Assembly: GCF_037975245.1 (NCBI RefSeq)
Contig: NC_092571.1
Span: 5,416,001-5,480,000 of the forward strand
Origin: Apostichopus japonicus
Taxonomy: Eukaryota > Echinodermata > Holothuroidea > Aspidochirotida > Stichopodidae
Length of the DNA: 64,000 nucleotides
Direction: 5' to 3'
Within the stretch, counting starts at the first letter, position 1; each line of letters starts with the position of its first letter. A program made the translations under genes and the position numbers. Positions 39,370-50,482 of the stretch are shown piece after piece. A model generated the notes under the pieces. The model had not been told where the DNA came from. It saw nothing but the letters and a program-made list of their open reading frames with translations, and searched no databases.

Positions 39370-40330
39370 TGCACCTGTTGTTATTGAGCTGTGCATTTGC
39401 ATATTGGTATATAAGATGCCATCTGCACGTCCTTTTACACGATGTCATAGAATTTAAAGCAATCATAAATAGAATCATATTTTGCAAATTGGTGAAGATG
39501 GAAGTTATGTCACCGATATCAAATATTAATAGGGCAATAGAAAAGACATTGCTGTATTTAGTGTCGCACTACCTAACTATTTCTATAACTAAAGATAATT
39601 AATTTTAAACATTTCGCAACTGACTGAGTTCTAATGGCAGATTGTACACACTGTAGTGAAATTTATTACAAAATTTATCAATTATATAAATTTTTTCAAT
39701 CAAAATTTTGGCGAAGATACTGTAGAAGTTTTGTCCTCATGATCAAACATGAACAGAGTGATAGATGACACATTGCTCCAGTCCGTGATGTGTGTCGTAC
39801 TACGAAATTATTTCTATAACTAAAGATAATTAATTTTAAACATTTAGCTACTGACTGGGTTCTAATGGCAGATTTTACACGCTGTAGTGGAATTTATTAC
39901 AATCATGAATAGAATTGTTTTTTATCAAAATTTTGGCGAAGATAGAAGTTATGTCACTGATATCGAACATTAACAGAGTGATAGAAGAGACATTGCTCTA
40001 TTTCATGATGTCGCACTATCTAACTATTGCTAGAACTTAAGATAATTAATTTTAAACATTTTGCTAGTGACTGAGTTCTAACTGCAGTTTGTACACGCTG
40101 TAGTGAAATTAATTTACAATCATTAATAGAATTTTTTGGTAATCAAAATTTGGTGAAGCCAGAAGTTACATCACCGATATTAAATATGATGAGAGTGACA
40201 GAAGGGACATTTCTCTATCTTGTGATATTTTTCGCACTTCTTTGCTATTCCTATGACAAAGATTATTAATTATAAACATTGCATTAGTGGTATGAATTGT
40301 ACCATAAATTTTATTTACAAACAATTTAAT
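39370..40330 (+). repeat. Tandem repeat, four diverged copies of ~217-231 bp
   Basis: The anchor AAAGATAATTAATTTTAAAC recurs near 39591, 39821, 40038 and, more diverged, 40258. Each copy also carries a GAAGTTATGTCACYGATAT block, a CATTGCTCTATTT-like block and a TGTAGTGAAATTTATTAC-like block. The first copy overlaps the presumed 3' LTR of the gypsy element, so the repeat may be LTR-derived. Confidence 0.85.
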
Positions 40331-41095
40331 AAGTACCAACACACCTTCACCGTTGCTTGTTGTCCGCTAGAAATTAGATGGCGGTCTTAGCTTTTCTCCT
40401 TAAGGTGGCATACTCCTATTACGAGTCTATATCCATACTCTCGATTGTTCTCCTTCAGGAAAAGTGCCAAAAAGCAGCAGGACCTGTTATTAATCATGAT
40501 CTTGTTTTTTTGTGGCTTGCATCATGCATGTTGAAGAACATGAATGAAAGTACATATGGTGAGAAAATTGGGTCAATTGAGCGAATTTTAGACCCCTTTA
40601 GGCCACCCAGGAGCAGCGTAGGAAAATTGTTTACCACTGAGTGAAAAGGTTTGTTTACAAGTGACGAAAACTTCCGGCTCGAATAGCAAAAAATCTACAT
40701 GGTGATGATACCGAAAACTGATAGTGCCATGAAAGGCCAACTTGTCAATGGTTAGCCTTTAGCTAGTGAAACTTTTATCTAGACTTAGAGACCACATTAC
40801 TTTGTGATTTATTGTGTTAGTCAATGGGGCTTTTAATGGGTGTATTCTACCTTATTGTCTGCTCTAATTGTCCGCTCGTAATGTCTGCTTACTTCAAGCA
40901 GGTGTGCTTGGCAGCAATCAACATGAAGTTGTCACAGAATGTTAGCACCAATCAAAATAGATCTCAGAAAAGCTTTAGGGTTTCAGCCAATCACAGGTAT
41001 TTTCTGGATAAACAACATGTCTGCGCCCTTGTGTAAACTTATTCCGACCCCCGATTCAGTGGTGTACAAGAAATTACGTTAGTAATAGCGGAAGC
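40331..41095. other. Unassigned sequence with one dispersed repeat
   Basis: No gene is recognised; ORFs of 70-88 codons here have no known domain. 40930-41035 is a dispersed repeat also found at 52695-52800. Confidence 0.5.
40930..41035 (+). repeat. Dispersed repeat, copy 1
   Basis: Shares TGTTAGCACCAATCAAAATA and GGTTTCAGCCAATC with 52695-52800 in the same orientation, ending near a CTGCGCCC motif in both. Similarity fades upstream of GTCACAG, giving a unit of about 105 bp. Confidence 0.75.
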
Positions 41096-41856
41096 TGGTC
41101 ACTTCGCCCAACAACCATTTCGTCCAACTGCCATTTCGACCAACCTTACCATTTGGTCATTTCTCCCAACCTTGCTGGTTATTCGACCAACATTGATTAA
41201 ATATTATACTTCAATATAACGGACGGGGATACTTCTATGGGTTTGGTCAATTTAATAAGGAAACGTTAGGGCATTGTTAACGTTTCGGAATACGAACCGC
41301 GCGGCCATCTGAAAAAGTTAACTTTCCATTGCTTGCAAGTGACGTTTTGTTCGTGCCGCTACAAAATTACCGACGGTAGCAAGCTGTGTGTGTACAGTAT
41401 TTTCTGGGATCGATGGTGGTGTCTAACACTTCTGTTACACCTCTTTCGAAACTAGGTCAGATTACCGGCATTAGACGATTCTTTATGTGCGAGTCTTCAC
41501 ACCGTCTAAGGAAACTTGAAGACGTGGTTACAGTCAGTAGGATGGATCAGTGTTTACGGGGTTAGGTTTGTATGGAGACCGATTCCTCTTTGTTTGTATA
41601 ACATTAGATTAACACTATGTATACGAACGGACATCACTTTATTTACCTACCACAAAGTAATATAACCCAAAATAAATCAAACTGAACAGTTAGTGAAATA
41701 GAAAAAGGGATATTATTCTGACTGAATATGAGTAAAAAATGGTTGGTCAAAATGACCAACAAGGTTGGGCCAAATGACCAACAAGGTTGGGCGAAATGAC
41801 CATGCTAGTTGGGCGAAATGGCAGTTAGGCTAAATGGTTGTTGGGCAAAGTGACCA
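41096..41856. mobile_element. 761-bp terminal-inverted-repeat element, non-autonomous
   Basis: The left end TGGTCACTTCGCCCAACAAC and the right end, reverse-complemented TGGTCACTTTGCCCAACAAC, are inverted repeats that stay similar for about 95 bp. The arms are built of internal short repeats of the type ATTTCGCCCAAC. No transposase frame is present in the ~560-bp interior. Flanks GAAGC and GAAAGC give no clear target-site duplication, so the superfamily is undetermined. Confidence 0.85.
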
Positions 41857-42663
41857 GAAAGCATAGTACATGAGTACTAAATTAGGCAAAGGTCTAACAC
41901 TTAATGTTAACGTTTACAGCTCGTTAGGCACCTGGACCTTATAAGCTGGAAAAAAAAACATGATGCGGGACCTGTTGAAGATTCGTGTGGATCTTCCAGG
42001 CAGGTACAGTAGGTCTAGGCTGTATAATGTTTCTTCTCTAGTCTGTTTGTTCAAATGAGGATATTAATTATTCTTATTTCCCCAGGATATTTCAGAAATA
42101 TCCGGTAGACTTGAATACAAACAATGGTCTGTTTGAGATGTTGAAATGTAATGGTCTCCAACTGTGTAATCTCATTGAACTTCAATAGGCCTACATGTTA
42201 TAATATTCGTTGCATATTTGTGATTGGCCATGAATAACATTGTCTGCAAAAAAAAAACATTTTTACAGGTTGCACAAGATTATCCTTCCCCTAATGAAGT
42301 CTTCTCAAACTCTGTGGGCTGTAATGTATATTCCAAAAAGTGGAGATTTACTCCACATCCATGATTGATTTATCATATTCGTACATTCGTACATTCGTAC
42401 TGCTGATGTTTCTCCGAAGGTTCATTCCCTATGTGTGGTAATTGTATTGAGGGATGATTTGGTTTTTGACATTCAACTCCAAAATTGGACTTCAGTTTTA
42501 AAATTGCAAGTGTTTAAGTAACAGACCAAATTGATTTCTTTCTTTTTGGAAATTTGTTAGGCAATTATATAATCTGTTCTGGTGATGCAGAATTCATTCA
42601 GCAGGTGGTTCAATTCCATCAACAGATATCATACAGCCAAACAGTTTCAGAAAGCACCATAAT
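41857..42663. other. Unassigned intergenic sequence
   Basis: AT-rich sequence in which I recognise no gene or repeat, apart from short homopolymers and three tandem CGTACATT units near 42380. Confidence 0.5.
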
Positions 42664-43489
42664 GAGACTTTTAACAAGAGGCATTACAGGAGCTTTCAGT
42701 GGCAAAGCGTTCGTTGAACTTGCTCATATTGTCTACATAGGAATTTTCTCTGTGATGATCTCGCTTTTTAGTGTCCATCACTCTACACAGCAATGTTAGT
42801 GGTAGGGGTAATCTTAAAGTAATCATGACTTCATTATAGCCCATCCACTTGTGTTCCAATGAAAGACTCCAAATGAGTTAGTTGTTAGCTCAGCACCTAA
42901 TTTCTGACTAAACAACAAAAAATGTGAAAAGGAAACATGTTTGGAAGGTGCCATCTCATACTTTTGAACTACTGGAACAGATGACTAATATATAAAGAGA
43001 AGAACAGCTTTTAGCAAACTGGTTATCCACCATAAGCCATGTGTATGGAATTGTCTGTAGTAAGTGGACCTGCTCTGTAGGCCCATAAGTTTAAACAGAA
43101 AAGAAATTTTTATTACTCGCATAGGCATATATTTCTCATCAGAAACTACAAAATTTGGCATATTGGTGAACTATGCAAATATTACAGCACGTTGGCATGG
43201 CTGAGCTAACAATGGATGATGTCGAGCACATCTTGTACAGTAAAGCCAAAGTGTTCATTAGCACCATTAGATGACTTGAAATAAACACATTTTTTCACTT
43301 GGAATCCCTTGGTGCTTAACTTTGCAACTGACCACCCCAGATAAAGTTATCATGAATAATGTGCATCTTTTATAATGTTCTCCATAATTTCTCCCACTTA
43401 TTATTTGCTATTCTGTGTTCCCCAGTTTACCATTAAGGACATGCATTAGTCACTGAATCATGTGTATTATCTATCTAATTTTTGTCCAT
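42664..43489 (+). repeat. Inverted repeat arm 1 (partner 63160-64000)
   Basis: Its reverse complement matches 63160-64000 along its whole length. Examples are CATTAAGGACATGCATTAGT near 43432 with its complement near 63205, AACTTTGCAACTGACCACCC near 43318, and CAACATGTTGGCATGG-type sequence near 43190. The partner runs off the window end, so the true repeat is longer. A diverged fragment of the same family lies at 46028-46145. No coding domain is recognised; the ORF overlapping its left end (42554-42799) has no known motif. Confidence 0.85.
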
Positions 43490-46027
43490 AATTAGTAAAA
43501 AAAAAGGTTTGTGGTTGCGTTGTATGGTGAAGCGAGTATCCAGTAGACGAGCAGATTTTTAAAGCTCATAATTCCCTTGACCAGTCACAGTGAAGAATGT
43601 CTGGGTCTGGAAAGTACACAATGAAAAGCGAAGTGGACATGATGCAAATTCCCAACGGTTTTGGTATGAGTGATTGATAGGGGACGGGTGTAAAGAGGCA
43701 TTATTAGCCCACTAACTTGTAATTGTGACGATTACCAGCACTCTCTGTTGTGGTTAGTTATATGTGATCCTCTTTCGCCCGCGAGTCAGTGGTTATGAAC
43801 AAATGTTTCACTAAGGCTAGCTGGGACCTTCTGCCGTGAGATGAGTTATCTAAAGATTCTGTTGCCCATGCATATAACATATATATAAGGGATTTGATAT
43901 ACTGGAATTGACTGCTCGTCTAAAAGCGATCGATAAAGGCAGCTAAACTGGAAACTGAACATTTTAGATGTTATTTTTGGATTTGTCTTAATTTAGTTGT
44001 CTTTATAAAATCAGCCTGAAGGCTTTGACAGAGAGACATTTCCTAGCTGCCCCCCTCACCGGCCCAACAAAATCAGTCGCAAACTATATTGCAATTCCAA
44101 TCACAATTTAAGTTCTGTTCTGTTGGGAGAAATGCCAGCTAGAAAAAAAGTATTGACTTTTTTCCAAACTTTCGAGGTAAAAAGAGTCATTTCAGGTTTA
44201 ATGGGAAAATATTTTGACATCTACCATGTTTGCTTATACACTGATCCTCAATTGTTTACTTCCAGAAGGTAATAATTTTAGCCTTGATTGAATTAGCAAT
44301 ATTCAAGTTCGAGAAGAACTGCATCATGCCTCATTCAGCTATGACATATGACAAATAAAAATTTAAATAAAAGTTATATAATTAAAGTTCAGGGGTTTGG
44401 AACAAGTATGTTTAATCTACATTAAAATGATTAAACAAAGACCACACGTAAAGAGTCAGTATTGAAAATTTTGAGGGGTATATTCTTACTAAAAGTCAGT
44501 CCTTTTTCATTCCATGAAAAATGCATATCTACAGTGCAAGGCCTATACCTTTACTGATAACTTAAACTAATCCTGTTTTAGCATGATGACTGGCCAATTT
44601 TGCATGAAAATGCAGTATTATACCAAACCAATGTATACAAGACCCCAAAAATGATTATTTTTACCAAAAAGTCACTCATGTCATGTTGAAAATGGCTTTT
44701 ATTTTAACATGACATGGTTAATTCTTTATCAAACATACAGCAACAAGATGCAGAATCCCTCCACCTCATATAGGAAGCTTAATTGCAATAGCTGCTGCCC
44801 AAATTCGAATTTCTCTTAAATCTACTGTAAAGCAATATTCTTAATAAATTATTTTGTGCCTCTACCAGATAAAGTAGTGAGCCTCTGACTGCTGACTGAC
44901 AAAAAATGCAAAGTCAACATGTGCAGCTTTCAGGGATCACATCAAATGAAATGAACCGGCCAATTGGTGCAACATACCACAGTGGGGTGATAATAACTTG
45001 GCCGGGAAACAAAAACAGACTACAAGCTAAAATAAGGTACAAAAATCATACCAAACTGCTCTCCCACAGGCATCATAAATGGTTCACTTATCTTTATACA
45101 TACTGTATGTGATAATTTAATTTTGGGGGAGAACATATTCTTGAAAAATCTTGCCCAAATTTTGCACACACACCAAGATGATCAGAATTACATGAACCAT
45201 GCATTTTGCATGTAAATGTATTGAAATAACAAGCAGGAGGGGGAAGGGGGACAAATTTCATATTGGTGCATTGCCAGTGATGGGTGGTGGCAAGCTTTAA
45301 ACCAGATTGCTGTATTGTGCAAACCTTTAAGTCATGTGGGATCCATAGGCCTGTGGTAGGGCAACCTGCTGGCAGAGTCAAGGGGGATGAATCATTTGAG
45401 CGCCAGTTCTCCAATATTTACCTCAGACTGATCCAAATTCACTTATAAGTGATGTGGTGTTCAAAAAATATATATACTTTGGTATTTTCAATATAAAATA
45501 TATAAAAACTTACAATTAAGGACTGCCTCATGCAGTAACTGTATAGATATAGTAGAGCATGTATAGAATAAAATGTCACAAAAATTCCAAGGCATGATAT
45601 ATCAGTAATGTATGAAATGCTTTGAGGGCATAAATAGATTGATGCACAGTATTAGCCAAGTATAACTTTAACAACTTTAATTTCCAAATAACTTCCTTCA
45701 AGAACCTACTGAAAATATTCAAGATTTCCCAACATTTTTGAGTCATATCCAATTAATTTGGGAATTGTGGTGGAGTCCAGATCCTGCCATCCTTATATGC
45801 CTATGCTTCCCTTGATTAGGAAGAAGCCTTTGAGGGCAAAGCAAGTTTGTTAATTGGTTTGAGATTGACTCAAAGTATCATCCAAAACGTCTAGTTGCAT
45901 GTGCCTTACTCAAACCAATTGACCCACAAACCCCCCCCCCCAGCTCCCTCCCTCTTCACTTTGCAGTGATGCTTTGCGGTTTCAATGACCATCGTTTCAT
46001 GATCTCTGACATACTATTAACTAAAAT
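43490..46027. other. Unassigned intergenic sequence
   Basis: No gene, RNA or repeat is recognised over about 2.5 kb. ORFs are all under 110 codons and lack known motifs. A poly-C run lies near 45930. Confidence 0.5.
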
Positions 46028-46145
46028 CAAAATAAAATAAAACTGTTAGCAAACTGTTTATCCACTAGAGAGCCTGTGTAATAGAATGTGTAACAGTAAA
46101 TTGGCCTGACATTTCGATCCTAGCAGGATCTTCTTCAGAGGCTAA
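46028..46145 (-). repeat. Dispersed-repeat fragment with hammerhead-like core
   Basis: TTAGCAAACTGTTTATCCAC here resembles TTAGCAAACTGGTTATCCAC at about 43013 in inverted-repeat arm 1, so this is a third member of that family. It ends in a compact palindromic module at 46103-46143, annotated separately. Confidence 0.65.
46103..46143 (-). ncRNA. Hammerhead-ribozyme-like core, probably degenerate
   Basis: Read on the minus strand, the module is AGCCT, CTGAAGA, A, a hairpin of GATCCT/AGGATC with loop GCT, GAAA, TGTC, then AGGCC. CTGANGA and GAAA are the two conserved core strands of hammerhead ribozymes, and GTC is a classical cleavage triplet. GCCT and AGGC could pair as helix I, and the 6-bp hairpin as helix II. 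Two features argue against activity as it stands: an extra A before helix II, and the lack of any helix III between GAAA and GTC. Similar CTGAAGA ... CGAAA modules are widespread in animal repeats, some linked to Penelope-like elements. The relationship here is an inference. Confidence 0.35.
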
Positions 46146-46857
46146 AAATACTATTAACTAGTTAGAACTCTGATCCCTCAAAATCATTTAAAGGATTTTT
46201 ATAAGCGGACTGTTTTTGTATTATTAATTATGAGGTATGATACAGATTAAATCAAAGTGTAGACAGGACAGATGGGCATACTGATACATAAAGTAGAGAC
46301 TATATTTAGAAGGCTGACAGAGCTAGCATGCAAGGTAAATGATTACAGTGGTTGTTGTAACAGTAATTTTGATATAAAAAATTATTATTATTAGACCAGT
46401 TATGCTGTTTATCTTCTAAGTTTTTCTGAATATTTTCAGATGCATACAAATGTGAACCAGCTTCTTCTGCGCTCCGCATGGGACTACTACTAATGCAAAA
46501 TAGACAATCTCCAAACCCCCTGACTCCTGAACTTAAAGGTGAATAATGCGTTTACATTTCATCACACAGGAGAGTGAAAAAAATATCTTCTACCATATTG
46601 TAGGCTACTCAGTCTTCACAACTAACTGTGAAAATAGTGTTGTTTCACTAAAATGTCACACAATACATGATTTATATGAAAGATGCATTGTTTGAATTTT
46701 GGAAAGGTTGGGTGAACAAATTATTAGTGAGTTACAAAACTGTTCAGTTTTCTTTGTGTGAACTTCATTTCTGGCAAGTAAAGATACCCAGCTATATTAT
46801 TTTGAATGGTCTATCATTGTGTAGATTGAATTGAGTGTTTGTGGGTATGACAACTTT
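46146..46857. other. Unassigned intergenic sequence
   Basis: Nothing recognised in about 700 bp of AT-rich sequence between the repeat fragment and the MULE relic. Confidence 0.5.
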
Positions 46858-47139
46858 CTATACCACAAACGCATTATCCTCCTTTAAGTCTAACATGGAA
46901 TTGCATGCATGCATACCTGTAGTAATATAATAGAACATCTGCCTGTGTTTAGGGGATGATACACTAACAAAGTTGGAACCTTGCAAATTGTATGCTTGCA
47001 TGACAGCATGCTGATGCTTACATGGACCACCGGTCTTTCCCACTGGACTAGTGCATGTGCCTACATCCATGTTGACATCATACACAACTTCAGTGGTCCC
47101 TGTGGAGAAGCTTGGCATTCGGTAGTAGGAGTCATCTAT
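46858..47139 (-). pseudogene. MULE transposase, SWIM zinc-finger exon
   Basis: Minus-strand exon-like frame. It starts after a plausible acceptor (TTTTACTTACATGCAG, with the AG at 47141-47140) with IDDSYYRMPSFSTG and continues DVGTCTSPVGKTGGPCKHQH to a TAG at 46858-46860. Mutator-like transposases of animals end in a SWIM zinc finger, C-x-C-x(n)-C-x-H, usually seen as CTCP-x-G-x-TGGPCKHQ. Here the second Cys is Ser (CTSP), so the finger lacks one zinc ligand. The frame ends about 45 residues after the finger. It lies about 620 bp downstream of the catalytic-domain relic on the same strand; whether a true intron joins them is not proven, as no convincing donor was found. Confidence 0.7.
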
Positions 47140-47744
47140 CTGCATGTAAGTAAAAGTATGAACACGCTAGGAATCTCAATTGTATCTTATCAAAGTTACT
47201 TAAGGTGGGTATGTCTTCAATAAAATACACATATACATACATCAATACACTACATAAATGTCATACATATAAACATACATTCATACACAAACACTTACAT
47301 GCAAACATAAATGTAGGCTCTAATTTAATGTGCTGAAAAGAATGCCACTCAAATAGCTTGTATGGAGGAGCATAGATAAGTTGGGTAGAGACGGCCAAGC
47401 TGCCATGAAAAAAAAGCATAATGAACTATTTCTGCCTTGCTTTATACACAGAACTTTCATGTTATTATTACTTCAAGGGCCATGTGACGCCCACAGAATT
47501 GCTAGTTTTTGCTTTTTCTTGTCAAGTGATGAAAGTCTCACACAGGCAAGTACGAGAAATGTTTTTATCGTATAATATTAGACAGCATATTGCTGGTGAA
47601 TTTCATTTAGAACTACCTGTTTTCTGGTTTCTTATTTTCTACAGTTTGGAATGGTCCTGGGGGACAATAAGTTAACAACCACATTTATTTGTTTCTATAC
47701 TTATCCTATTTTTGAAACAACCAAACTTTTCTATGTTGTCACTG

Positions 47745-48470
47745 TTCACTTAATGATCCCTCAGGAAGAACTTTGAGTTGACTAAGTTAGACATGCGGTT
47801 ATTTGCCAAATTAGTGAGACGACATTCTTAGTACATCTCAAATCGGGTATCCATAAAGTCTACAAGTTGAGTCACATTAAAAGCCTTCATTCTGTATAGA
47901 ACTTTATCTTTAACAATCCTCATTGCTGCCTCACAGAAGTTATTGGTGTGGTTTCCTCGTACAGGGAGTGAGTCACGGTGACTAATGGCCCATACATTCT
48001 TTCTTGCAAACACAGATGCCTAATGTTCCTTGAACTTGCCATATTTTGAAACCAGAGCATCATTCATGGAGGTTTCATAGAGCTCATTCAGCTGTGTTAG
48101 TGACTGAGCATCCACCAAACTTTTTGATGATGTTGAGTAAGCTTGCTCGGTCATGCTAGGGAATTCCATTTTGAGAGTCCCACAGTCAACGCCACATTGC
48201 CTGCAATATGTGGAACACACAAAGAATGGTGAGAGTGTTCGGGTAAACTGCAGTAATTGTTTGCCTCAGAGCTTGGCAATCATCTGTGATGACCACTTTT
48301 GGACCTGATTCATTTATGTTGAAATATGGACCATCTTTCAACCATTGAGAAACATCTTCTTCTTTCCTTAGAGAGTCTGCTGGTAGTCTCCCCTTGAATT
48401 GCAGATTCTCCATCCACATGCTTACATATAAAGTGGTGGTACTGAGGTGGGAGTCGATTCTAAAACAGAA
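47745..48470 (-). pseudogene. MULE (Mutator-like) transposase catalytic domain, broken
   Basis: Minus-strand order: from 48419 a frame with PADSLRKEEDVSQWLKDG, then PKVVITDDCQALRQTI (second catalytic Asp) and LCVFHILQAMWR, the strongly conserved MULE FH-x-LQ-x-W motif. A frameshift near 48190-48220 leads to a frame with LNELYETSMNDAL, KYGKFKEH, an in-frame TAG at 48020-48022, then WAISHRDSLPVRGNHTNNFC, where EAAMR supplies the catalytic Glu, and KAFNVTQLVDF. A second in-frame stop (TAA, just after FEMY near 47830) is followed by ECRLTNLANNRMSNLVNSKF. Animal MULE transposases have exactly this order of DDE motifs before a SWIM finger. The first catalytic Asp was not found. One frameshift and two stops make the copy dead. 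A possible acceptor (CTGTTTTAG) precedes the upstream end near 48463. Confidence 0.82.
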
Positions 48471-49900
48471 GAAAGAACCATTTTAAGGTTATATTTCATG
48501 AAAAGTACTTGCAACCTATTTACATCTGTCACTCCTTTCCTATGTGATTTCTAAGGAGCAATCTCTTTTGTTAATTAGCAAAATTAGTTCCAAATTAACC
48601 TATTTTGAGGATAACAGGGAGGTTATTTGATACAAATACATTGGGTGACTATTTGAATGGAAGGGTCCATGACTCCATTTCCACTGTATATACCCACCGA
48701 TGTGAGTTTATAAATTTGAAAATTAACTTAATTATTGTGCAAAAATTTGAGCCAATGCAAGTCTTTCAAGTAGTCTTGATTTCTATAGCTTGGCTGAATA
48801 GTAAGCTCTATAAAGAGTGGCTGGATATGATTCAGATTGAGTGATAAATGCCTGCATTCTTTTATTATACCTTACCTAGATATATGATGGCATCAAGTTA
48901 CAATTATCATGTTTTCAAATTAAAATGCCAAAAAGAACATGCATTAATTATCACTTCCACGAAACAATCAAGCAGGAATTCCTATTTATGATTAGTCACT
49001 TTGCCAGTAAAGGTATGTTGTCCAGTACAACTCACAAGCTCAATATGGTGTATATGTGATATGGCACCAATCTGACATTGACCTAGCTGTTGAACACCCA
49101 AAATGGGACTCCTGATATCCACATGGGATTACATGTTTTTGTAGTAATTATAGTGCAGGTAAGTAAAGAGGCAATTTTGAACCAAAATTAAACCAGTTAA
49201 GTATAGCTGTAGCTGGGTTGCATCATGGAGCTATAAACGTTTATAGCTCCATGGCTCCATATGGTTGCATAAACATAATAGTGAATGAGCACCGTGAGAG
49301 CCACTTGATGAGACCCAAGATAAACAGCTGCTTTCACCATGCACACTCTAATGAGTAGGCTATATTGGCCTAATCTGTGAAATGTAAATCATCATGTTCA
49401 TCACTGACGAATATGACGTTAACACAAATAACAACTTTGTAACCCTATTTATAGGTCTATCAAGATACTTGCCAAAGGCCTGGCTGCAAGCTGTAACAAA
49501 AGTGTTTTTTTCAATCAGGTATAGATGCAGCATAGACTACAGCCTTGTGTCTTTGAACAGGAAAGTACTTTTTGAATACTTCTACTAGAAATTAATGAAT
49601 TATGGCACGCTAGAATTTGGGACCTATATATAATAATAATAAAACATGTTCCATGGGTCGTAGCTAATCGGACTAGGAAATGGAAAGAAAAAGAGTAACA
49701 TTTAAACTGAACAAGGGCCACACTATACTTTGTAAAGTAAAAAGTACACTCATGCCTACCTCCAAGTCAGCCAAGCACTGACATTCTCGTAGGTATCTTC
49801 ATTTGAACAGAAACACGAGGTAACAGTCATGTTTTTTTCCTAGGTTTTTATACGTTCAACATAATCTCATGTGCAACGTACGTAGGTGATGGAAAAAACT
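48471..49900. other. Unassigned sequence with a 30-bp palindrome
   Basis: No coding region is recognised; the N-terminal part of the MULE gene expected upstream on the minus strand is not visible. Contains the perfect palindrome at 49224-49253. Confidence 0.5.
49224..49253. repeat. Perfect 30-bp palindrome
   Basis: Starts CATGGAGCTATAAAC and continues directly with its exact reverse complement, with no spacer, centre at AACGTT. It could extrude as a cruciform with 15-bp arms. Confidence 0.9.
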
Positions 49901-49947
49901 TTCCAGGCGCGTATCCAGGGGGGCCTTGGGGGCGCGCGCCCCCCGGG

Positions 49948-50115
49948 TAAGAAAAAGAGGAGAGAAAAAAAGGGAAGAAAAAGGGAAAAAAGAGGGGGAA
50001 AAAGAGGAGGAGAGGAAGGAAGAGAAGAGGAAAAGAAGAAAGAGAGAAAAAGGAGAAAAGGAGGGAGTAAAAGAAAAACGCAAAGACACCGGGAAGAGAA
50101 AGAGGAACAGTGACA
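49948..50115 (+). repeat. Purine-only tract (GA-rich, ~165 bp)
   Basis: Almost every base on the plus strand is G or A, of the type GGGAAGAAAAAGGG and GAGGAGAGGAAGG. It produces low-complexity Lys/Glu/Arg frames on one strand and Ser/Phe/Leu frames on the other, which are not genes. It lies inside the left end of the outer hAT-type element. Confidence 0.9.
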
Positions 50116-50155
50116 TCATTACAGCGCTGATCCCTAATATATACACAGGGTAGCC

Positions 50156-50482
50156 AGTGGCGGATCGAGGATTTCGGAAGGGGCGTGCGCCTCACCCTAC
50201 CCCTTGCAACGTCAACTCCATTTTTGACGTTTCCATTTTTCCTCTGTCACTAATTTATCTATATAAATACTATAGATGGTCTATCATAACGCGCGTGTGT
50301 GCATATGAAACCTGCTATGATACCAAATGTGGCTGGTCTCGAACTCGATCGTGTCGTCGGGGACCATGACGCATTTCGGGAAGGGGCGACCGCCCCCCCC
50401 CCCCCCTTGAGCATATTTGTTTATAATATCGCTAGTAATTTCAAATAAAAAATGCTTAGATGCAACTAACAAGGACTGGGAA
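50156..50482 (+). mobile_element. Left end of a hAT-type element, partner not found
   Basis: CAGTGGCGGATCGAGG at about 50156 is a typical hAT-type terminal sequence, followed by GC-rich sequence and a poly-C run at 50391-50407. The right part (50446-50482, ATGCTTAGATGCAACTAACA) is paralogous to 36767-36797 and continues after the next insertion at 51566. No matching right terminus was found. Confidence 0.5.

Larger units (their letters stand above)
35804..39420 (+). mobile_element. Degenerate Ty3/gypsy-type retrotransposon
   Basis: Remnants occur in the order gag, protease C-terminus, reverse transcriptase, integrase and pol C-terminal tail, which is the Ty3/gypsy order. The element is broken by an internal hAT insertion (35963-36958), several stops and frameshifts, and an internal deletion that joins RT to the integrase core near 38478. 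A purine run, GGGGGATAG, ends at 39315, and a TGTTATTGAA start at 39319 is a possible 3' LTR boundary with a TATATAAG at about 39410. The element's outer limits are not proven because no LTR pair is visible. Confidence 0.8.

Noticed and set aside
35700-39420. Paired LTRs for the gypsy element
   Set aside because: TATA-like motifs occur before gag and after pol, but the surrounding sequences do not match, so an LTR pair cannot be claimed.
40378-41036. ORFs of 70-88 codons (40378-40644, 40824-41036)
   Set aside because: No recognisable motif, no splice or codon evidence, and one overlaps a dispersed repeat.
44906-45414. ORFs 44906-45112 (+) and 45094-45414 (-)
   Set aside because: They overlap each other's region on opposite strands and show no known domain; a Cys/Pro-rich look alone is not evidence.
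49848-50195. Phe/Ser/Leu-rich minus-strand ORFs and Lys/Glu-rich plus-strand ORFs
   Set aside because: They are translations of the purine-only tract.
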